A DNA stretch of 64,000 nucleotides from DATBVX01 sp963695985 (GTDB taxonomy: Bacteria; Pseudomonadota; Gammaproteobacteria; Steroidobacterales; Steroidobacteraceae): NCBI GenBank assembly GCA_963695985.1, contig CAVOIC010000013.1:1-64000 (forward strand), in the 5' to 3' direction. This document shows positions 59,108 through 64,000 of this stretch, one piece after another; position 1 is the first letter of the stretch, and every line of letters begins with the position of its first letter. The notes beneath the pieces were generated by a model, which ran no database searches, was not told the DNA's origin, and was given only the letters and a program-made list of their open reading frames with translations. A program made the position numbers and the translations under genes.

Positions 59108-59710
59108 GTGCGGCGACCTCGTCCAGCCATTCGCTTCGCGATCGTTGTGCTCGGTTCGGTGTGCGCGCTCCTCACCGGCTGCGCGACGCTCCCTAGCGCG
59201 CCCGCCGCTGATTGGCCGACCGCCCGGGCCGCACGACAGTCCCTGTCGCATTGGGAACTGTCCGGCCGCGCCGCCGTCGCCACTGCGACGCAAGGGTGGA
59301 GCGCAGCGGTGACCTGGAATCAGGCGCAGCAGATCTCGGAGTTGCGACTGCAGGGCGCGCTCGGCATCGGTGGTGTGCACGTGCGCAGCGATGGTCAGTC
59401 GGTGCAGATCGACACCAGCAAGGGCGAAAGTTTTTCCGACGACGACGCAGGTGCTGCGCTCGAGCGGGTCATCGGCGTCGCGCTCCCGCTCTCGACCTTG
59501 CGCTACTGGCTGCTCGGCGTGCCCGCGCCCGGCTTCGAGGCGCAGGAAGAAGTGGACGCCGAGGGGCGTCTCACGGCCCTCAAGCAGGCAGGCTGGTCCG
59601 CGAACTACGATCGGTACGAGTACCGCGACGGCGCGTGGCTGCCGGGTCGCGTGCGCCTTGAGAGCGGGCCGGTGCGCGTCAAGGTGGTCGTCGATCGCTG
59701 GAGTTTCTGA
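59108..59710 (+). CDS. lolB: outer-membrane lipoprotein chaperone LolB
   Basis: Receives lipoproteins from LolA and inserts them in the outer membrane. The 200-residue product has lipobox Cys at 25 (ALLTGC), the LolB opening HWELSGRAAVATATQGWSA and middle YWLLGVPAPGF. Start is a GTG, 17 bases after the TPR gene; ispE begins immediately after its stop. Position between a TPR gene and ispE is conserved in gammaproteobacteria. Confidence 0.92.
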   Translation: MRRPRPAIRFAIVVLGSVCALLTGCATLPSAPAADWPTARAARQSLSHWELSGRAAVATATQGWSAAVTWNQAQQISELRLQGALGIGGVHVRSDGQSVQIDTSKGESFSDDDAGAALERVIGVALPLSTLRYWLLGVPAPGFEAQEEVDAEGRLTALKQAGWSANYDRYEYRDGAWLPGRVRLESGPVRVKVVVDRWSF

Positions 59711-60592
59711 GTGGCCGCGCAAACGCAGATTCCGGGATCCGCAGGCGCGACCGACCGGCCGTGGCCCGCGCCAGCCAAGCTGAATTTGTTTCTGCACATT
59801 CTCGGCCGGCGCGCCGACGGCTATCACGAGCTGCAGACCGCGTTTCAGTTCGTGGACCTGTGCGATGAGCTCGTATTCGAGCCGCGCCCGGACGGCCGGA
59901 TCGTGCGTGCGGAGGGGCCGGACGAGGTTCCCGCGAGCGCGGACCTCAGCGTGCGCGCTGCCGAACGTTTGCGCGCACGCTCGGGCCTGAGCCTCGGCGT
60001 GACGCTGCGCTTGCGCAAGCGCATTCCGCTGCAGGGGGGCTTGGGCGGGGGCAGCTCCGATGCGGCCACGACCCTGGTGGCGCTCAACCAGCTCTGGAAG
60101 CTCGGACTCCCGACCCAGGAACTGGCCCGGATCGGGCTCGAGCTCGGCGCCGACGTGCCTGTTTTTGTTCAAGGTCATGCGGCCTGGGCCGAAGGGGTGG
60201 GTGAGCGGTTGCTGCCCATCGACCCGCCCGAATCGGTCTACCTGATTCTCCGGCCGGGCTGTGCCGTGAGCACCGCCGAGTTGTTTCAGGCCCCTGAATT
60301 GACACGAAATTCCCCCGCCATCACAATACGCGCCTTTTTGAAGTCCGGGGGTCGGAACGACTGTGAGTCGCTGGTGCGCTCGCGGTTCCCAGAGGTAGCT
60401 GCGGCGCTCGACTGGCTCGGCCGATTCGCTCCCGCAAGATTGACTGGCACCGGCTCGTGCATCTTCGCGTCGTTCGCGGATGCCGGGCAGGCGCAAGCGG
60501 TGGCAAGCCAGGTACCGGCGCGCTGGCAAGGGTTCGTGGTTCAGGGGCGCAATCGTTCGCCGCTGTTGGATCGGTTGGCAGCAGGCGAGTGA
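59711..60592 (+). CDS. ispE: 4-diphosphocytidyl-2-C-methyl-D-erythritol kinase
   Basis: GHMP-fold kinase of the MEP isoprenoid pathway. The 293-residue product has PAPAKLNLFLHILGRRADGYH (active-site Lys), the P-loop-like PLQGGLGGGSSDAA near residue 108 and the C-terminal TGTGSCIFASF. GTG start with the lolB stop directly adjacent. A consensus -35/-10 pair lies inside its 3' half and could drive the downstream tRNA and prs. Confidence 0.96.
   Translation: MAAQTQIPGSAGATDRPWPAPAKLNLFLHILGRRADGYHELQTAFQFVDLCDELVFEPRPDGRIVRAEGPDEVPASADLSVRAAERLRARSGLSLGVTLRLRKRIPLQGGLGGGSSDAATTLVALNQLWKLGLPTQELARIGLELGADVPVFVQGHAAWAEGVGERLLPIDPPESVYLILRPGCAVSTAELFQAPELTRNSPAITIRAFLKSGGRNDCESLVRSRFPEVAAALDWLGRFAPARLTGTGSCIFASFADAGQAQAVASQVPARWQGFVVQGRNRSPLLDRLAAGE
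60299..60327 (+). promoter_or_regulatory. candidate promoter inside ispE for tRNA-Gln and prs
   Basis: TTGACA is followed at exactly 17 bases by CACAAT, about 320 bases before tRNA-Gln. E. coli prs is known to have a promoter within the upstream ispE gene, which supports the idea. The -10 is a four-of-six match to consensus, so the assignment is tentative. Confidence 0.45.
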
Positions 60593-60644
60593 GCACAGGC
60601 GTCCGGAAAGGCGCAACCTCAGTGCGGGAGAGCGGGTTTTCAGC

Positions 60645-60719
60645 TGGGGTGTCGCCAAGCGGTAAGGCAGCGGGTTTTGATCCCGCCATTCGGAGGTTCG
60701 AATCCTTCCACCCCAGCCA
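60645..60719 (+). tRNA. tRNA-Gln (anticodon TTG)
   Basis: A 75-base cloverleaf including an encoded CCA. Acceptor arms TGGGGTG and CACCCCA pair, the anticodon stem CGGGT/ATCCCG-type region encloses loop TTTTGAT with anticodon TTG (reads CAA, CAG), and the T arm GGAGGTTCGAATCCTTCC is canonical. A tRNA-Gln between ispE and prs is typical of this gene neighbourhood. The gene ends just before the prs leader. Confidence 0.95.
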
Positions 60720-60757
60720 CTATGGATCACTCAGGCACACCGGTAGAACGCTCGTCG

Positions 60758-61696
60758 ATGGCGCTGTTTTCGGGCAACGCGAATCCGGCGTTGGCCCAGG
60801 ACATAGCGCGTCACCTGATGGTGCCGCTCGGGCGGGCGGTCGTCGGGCGGTTCAGCGACGGTGAAGTGAACATCGAGCTGATGGAGAACGTGCGCGGGCG
60901 CGACGTCTTCATCCTGCAGCCGACCTGTCCGCCGGCGAACGACAACCTGATGGAACTGCTGGTGATGACCGACGCCTGCCGGCGGGCGTCGGCGGCGCGC
61001 ATCACCGCGGTGGTGCCGTACTTCGGTTACGCGCGCCAGGATCGACGGCCGCGGGCCACGCGCACCGCGATCACGGCGAAGCTGATTGCGAACATGATGT
61101 CGAGCGCGGGCATCCATCGGTTGCTGACCGTCGACGTGCACGCGGAGCAGATCCAGGGATTCTTCGACATCCCGGTGGACAACGTGTACGCCTCGCCGGT
61201 GTTGCTCGGCGATGCATGGAGGCAGGGCTACGACAACATGGTGGTCGTATCGCCGGACGTGGGTGGCGTGGTGCGCGCGCGGGCGCTGGCGAAGCGCCTC
61301 GATGATGCGGACCTTGCGATCATCGACAAGCGCCGGCCGCGGCCCAACGAGTCGAAGGTGATGAACATCATCGGCGAGGTCGCGGGTAAGACCTGCGTGA
61401 TGGTCGACGACATGGTGGACACGGCGGGAACGCTGTGCCAGGCGGCGCAGGCGCTCAAGGAAGAGGGCGCGCAGCGCGTCGTGGCCTACATCACCCACCC
61501 GGTGCTCTCGGGCAACGCGGTGGAGAAGATTTCGAAGTCGGTGCTCGACGAGCTCGTCGTCACCGACACGATCCCGCTGCGCGCCGACGCGCAGGGCTGC
61601 CGCAAGATCCGGCAGCTGAGCGTATCCGCGCTGCTGGCGGAGACGATCCGCCGCATCCGGGACGAGGAGTCGGTGAGCAGTCTGTACATCGATTGA
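60758..61696 (+). CDS. prs: ribose-phosphate pyrophosphokinase
   Basis: Makes PRPP from ribose 5-phosphate and ATP. The 312-residue product begins MALFSGNANPALAQDIARHL, with NDNLMELLVMTDACRR, YGYARQDRR-type flexible loop (YFGYARQDRRPR) and the PRPP-binding VMVDDMVDTAGTL. The ATG chosen fits family length; an ATG at 60722, three bases after the tRNA, would add 12 residues and sits too near the tRNA 3' end. Confidence 0.96.
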   Translation: MALFSGNANPALAQDIARHLMVPLGRAVVGRFSDGEVNIELMENVRGRDVFILQPTCPPANDNLMELLVMTDACRRASAARITAVVPYFGYARQDRRPRATRTAITAKLIANMMSSAGIHRLLTVDVHAEQIQGFFDIPVDNVYASPVLLGDAWRQGYDNMVVVSPDVGGVVRARALAKRLDDADLAIIDKRRPRPNESKVMNIIGEVAGKTCVMVDDMVDTAGTLCQAAQALKEEGAQRVVAYITHPVLSGNAVEKISKSVLDELVVTDTIPLRADAQGCRKIRQLSVSALLAETIRRIRDEESVSSLYID

Positions 61697-61760
61697 TGAA
61701 GAGTGCCGCCTCTGGTCGCGGAGTGCGGCGTGTTGTGGTCAGAACTGGAGTAACTTAGCA

Positions 61761-62557
61761 ATGAAGATCTCATTTGAACTCGGCGCCGAGTTCCGGGACG
61801 ACGCAGGGCAAGGGTGCGAGCCGCCGCCTGCGTCATCTCGGCAAGGTGCCTGCAATCCTGTACGGCGGCCACCGCGAACCGCGCGGTCTGTCGCTCGATC
61901 ACCAGAAGCTGCTGGCGCTGCTCGACGACGAGCGCTTCTACAGCACCATCCTCAACGTGCACGTCGGCGATCAGACCCAGGCGGTCATTCTCAAGGATGT
62001 GCAGCGCCATCCGGCGCGCAACGCCGTGCTGCACGTCGATCTGCAGCGCGTGCTGGAGAGCGAGAAGATCCGCATCCGTATTCCGCTGCACTTCCACGGC
62101 GAGTCGATCGCGCCGGGCGTGAAGGAGCAGGGCGGCATCGTGTCGCACCAGAAGACGGAGGTGGACGTGAGCTGCCTGCCGAACGATCTGCCGGAATTCA
62201 TCGAGGTGGACGTGTCGCAGCTCGCGCTCAATCAGAGCCTGCACCTCTCGGACCTCAAGATTCCGCAGGGTGTGCAGCTCATCGAGCTGGCGCATGGCCG
62301 CGACAGTACGGTCGTGTCGGTCCACATGCCGCGCGCCGAGGAGCCGGAGCCGACTGCAGTGGCTGCGGCTGTGGAAGGTGTGCCGGTGGAGGGTGCTGCG
62401 GCTGCTCCGGGCCCGGGCGCTGCGCCTGGAGCACCGGGTGCTGCGCCTGCGGAAGGTGCTGCGGCGGCTGCGGGCAAGAAGGGCGAGGAAACCAAGAAGG
62501 ACGAAGGCAAGAAGGAAGAGGCCAAGAAGGAGCCCGAGAGGAAGCGGCAAGAAGTAA
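61761..62557 (+). CDS. rplY: 50S ribosomal protein L25/general stress protein Ctc (two frameshifts)
   Basis: 5S rRNA-binding protein of the CTC type. GGAG lies nine bases before the ATG. Repaired reading: MKISFELGAEFRDDAGKGAS, GHREPRGLSLDHQKLLALLD, HPARNAVLHVDLQRV, then the C-terminal beta domain and a long Ala/Gly/Pro-rich, then Lys/Glu-rich tail ending GSGKK, total 264 residues. Frame breaks occur near 61808 and 62539; one base removed at each rejoins the frame. The tail (about residues 190-264) is longer than in most relatives. Confidence 0.92.
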
Positions 62558-62584
62558 GACGGGCGCGACTCGCTTGTCTTACAT

Positions 62585-62608
62585 GTGGGCCGCCTTCGGG
62601 CGGCCCAC
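62585..62608 (+). terminator. stem-loop terminator after rplY
   Basis: Perfect 10-bp stem, arms GTGGGCCGCC and GGCGGCCCAC, closed by a TTCG tetraloop, 27 bases past the repaired rplY stop. Only a weak T-rich stretch (TGATTTCG) follows, so it could stop or slow transcription or protect the 3' end; pth is just downstream. Confidence 0.75.
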
Positions 62609-62641
62609 TGATTTCGAGAGTCTCAGACCGGTTTTTCAGCT

Positions 62642-63263
62642 ATGGCTTCGTTTCCCGCTTCGGCTCGTCGTCGGTCTCGGCAATCCCGGGCCGGAGTACG
62701 CGCTCACGCGCCACAACGCCGGCTTCTGGTTCGCCGATGCGCTCGCGCGTCAGCACGACGGGAAGTTTCGTGCGCAGCGCCGCTTCCAGGGCGAGCTCGC
62801 GAAGATTCGCATCGGCGAGCGCGAGATCGAGATCTTCAAGCCGCTCACCTTCATGAATCGCAGCGGGCTCGCGGTGCGCAGCCTGATCGACTATCGCGAG
62901 ATCGAGCCCTCGCAAGTGCTCGTTGCACACGATGAGCTCGACCTGCCGGTCGGGAGCGTCCGCCTCAAGTTCGGCGGTGGTGCGGGCGGTCACAACGGCC
63001 TCAAGGACGTGATCGCGCACCTGGGCGATCAGTTCTGGCGACTGCGCTTTGGCGTCGGGCACCCCGGCAACAAGGAGGACGTGATCGACTACGTGCTGCG
63101 GCGTGCCCCTGCGAATGAGGAGCAACAGATCATCGAACGCGTGGGTGATGCCATTGCGATCATGCCGGTGCTGCTGGAAAAGGGGCCCGACCACGCCATG
63201 AACAAACTGCATCGATCGACTGACGAGCCCGAGACCGGCGATCCCAAGCCGGGTCCGGCCTGA
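62642..63263 (+). CDS. pth: peptidyl-tRNA hydrolase (one frameshift)
   Basis: Recycles peptidyl-tRNAs released from stalled ribosomes. Family text: RLVVGLGNPGPEYALTRHNAG with catalytic His, FKPLTFMNRSG, VAHDELDLPVG with catalytic Asp, and GGGAGGHNGLKDVI. The frame breaks near 62656 in a TTTCCC run; removing one C yields MASFPLRLVVGLGNPG from the ATG. Repaired length 206 residues. It lies between the rplY terminator and ychF, the usual order. Confidence 0.93.
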
Positions 63264-63291
63264 CGCGTCAGCGTCCCATTCGAGCCTCACC

Positions 63292-64000
63292 ATGCCCATT
63301 CAATGTGGAATCGTCGGTCTGCCGAATGTCGGCAAGTCGACGCTGTTCAACGCGCTGACGCGCGCGCAGATCGCGGCCGAGAACTATCCGTTCTGCACCA
63401 TCGACCCGAATGTCGGCGTCGTGCCGGTGCCCGATCCGCGGCTCGAGCAGCTGGCTGCCATCGCAAAGCCCGAGAAGATCCTGCCGACCACGGTCGAGTT
63501 CGTCGATATCGCCGGGCTCGTGGCGGGCGCATCCAAGGGCGAGGGACTCGGCAACCAGTTTCTCGCGCACATCCGCGAAGTCGACGCGATCGCGCACGTC
63601 GTGCGCTGCTTCGAAAACGACGACGTCGTGCACGTTTCCGGGCGCATCGATCCGCTCTCGGATATCGACGTCATCAACACCGAGCTCGCGCTCGCGGACC
63701 TCGAGACCGTGGAGCGAGCGCTGCAGCGTGCGATCAAGAGCGCGAAGGCCAACGACAAGGACGCGATCGCGCGCCGCGACCTCCTCGAGCGTGTGCGCAC
63801 GCAGCTCAATGCGGGTCTGCCAGCGCGTGCCCTGACGCTCAGCGATGCCGAGCGCGTGGTGCTGCAGGAGCTGCACCTGCTCACGGCGAAGCCGGTGATG
63901 TATGTCGCCAACGTCGCCGAGAAGGGATTCGAAAGTAATCCCCACCTCGACGCAGTTCGCAAGCGTGCCGCGGAAGAAGGCTCGGTGGTTGTGCCCGTGT
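63292..64000 (+). CDS. ychF: redox-regulated GTPase/ATPase YchF (5' part)
   Basis: Obg-related P-loop ATPase that binds ribosomes and affects oxidative-stress responses. The gene runs off the window; about 236 codons are present. G1 GIVGLPNVGKSTLFNALT, G3 VDIAGLVAGASKGEG and the coiled-coil domain (LALADLETVERALQRAIK) are visible. It starts 28 bases after pth; the downstream TGS domain lies outside. Frame is open to the window end. Confidence 0.96.
   Translation, partial: MPIQCGIVGLPNVGKSTLFNALTRAQIAAENYPFCTIDPNVGVVPVPDPRLEQLAAIAKPEKILPTTVEFVDIAGLVAGASKGEGLGNQFLAHIREVDAIAHVVRCFENDDVVHVSGRIDPLSDIDVINTELALADLETVERALQRAIKSAKANDKDAIARRDLLERVRTQLNAGLPARALTLSDAERVVLQELHLLTAKPVMYVANVAEKGFESNPHLDAVRKRAAEEGSVVVPV

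Overview
The window reads as one contiguous piece of a GC-rich gammaproteobacterial chromosome. The gene orders lptD-surA-pdxA-rsmA-apaG-apaH, mreBCD/mrdAB, gatCAB and lolB-ispE-tRNA-Gln-prs-rplY-pth-ychF are gammaproteobacterial. High GC, the neighbouring amgK-murU pair and a complete 3-hydroxyanthranilate branch fit a Xanthomonadales/Nevskiales/Steroidobacter-type lineage; that placement is inference. No rRNA, CRISPR array, prophage, transposase or known defence island was seen.

Layout. 0.1-8.3 kb: a secreted DUF11-repeat protein, folA, two small membrane proteins, a PQQ-dependent dehydrogenase lipoprotein and a CYTH-CHAD protein. 8.3-15.2 kb: a tightly overlapped seven-gene minus-strand operon encoding kynurenine breakdown through 3-hydroxyanthranilate and 2-aminomuconate (semialdehyde dehydrogenase, deaminase, dioxygenase, ACMS decarboxylase, cyclase/formamidase-like, kynureninase, kynurenine monooxygenase). 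15.3-22.8 kb: the conserved lptD...apaH run, interrupted between rsmA and apaG by a universal stress protein gene and a noncoding repeat. 22.9-26.4 kb: amgK-murU (peptidoglycan sugar recycling) and lipA-lipB. 26.3-36.4 kb: an eleven-gene minus-strand cell-shape and wall run from mreB to a zinc-ribbon protein. 36.5-40.6 kb: gatCAB and hslO. 40.7-50.1 kb: a MetA-type outer-membrane protein, then sahR-metF-metH-permease-DHDPS-like lyase-4-hydroxyproline epimerase, behind an AT-rich palindrome. 50.1-56.2 kb: a small membrane protein, a second inverted copy of the repeat, mtgA, ppiB, prmC, a cystathionine beta-synthase/gamma-lyase pair and a GFA protein. 56.2-64 kb: prfA, a TPR lipoprotein, lolB, ispE, tRNA-Gln, prs, rplY, pth and the start of ychF.

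Two signals stand out. First, a roughly 410-500 bp interspersed repeat occurs twice, in inverted orientation 34 kb apart, with iterated GAGCAGTC-type units at its ends and an internal GC hairpin; it looks noncoding. A separate 161 bp element with 39 bp terminal inverted repeats fills the GFA-prfA gap. Second, eight genes (DUF11 gene, pdxA, dacA, MetA-type gene, mtgA, cbs, rplY, pth) carry apparent frameshifts. All 14 events are repaired by removing bases and six lie within 250 bp of pdxA. Because rplY, pth and pdxA are housekeeping genes, a systematic insertion error in the assembly is the simplest explanation, so ends and lengths given for these genes are the repaired ones.

No wholly new system is evident. 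The best leads are the repeat family, the putative SahR operator and operon that joins methionine genes to hydroxyproline-type genes, and the palindrome at the kynurenine operon promoter.
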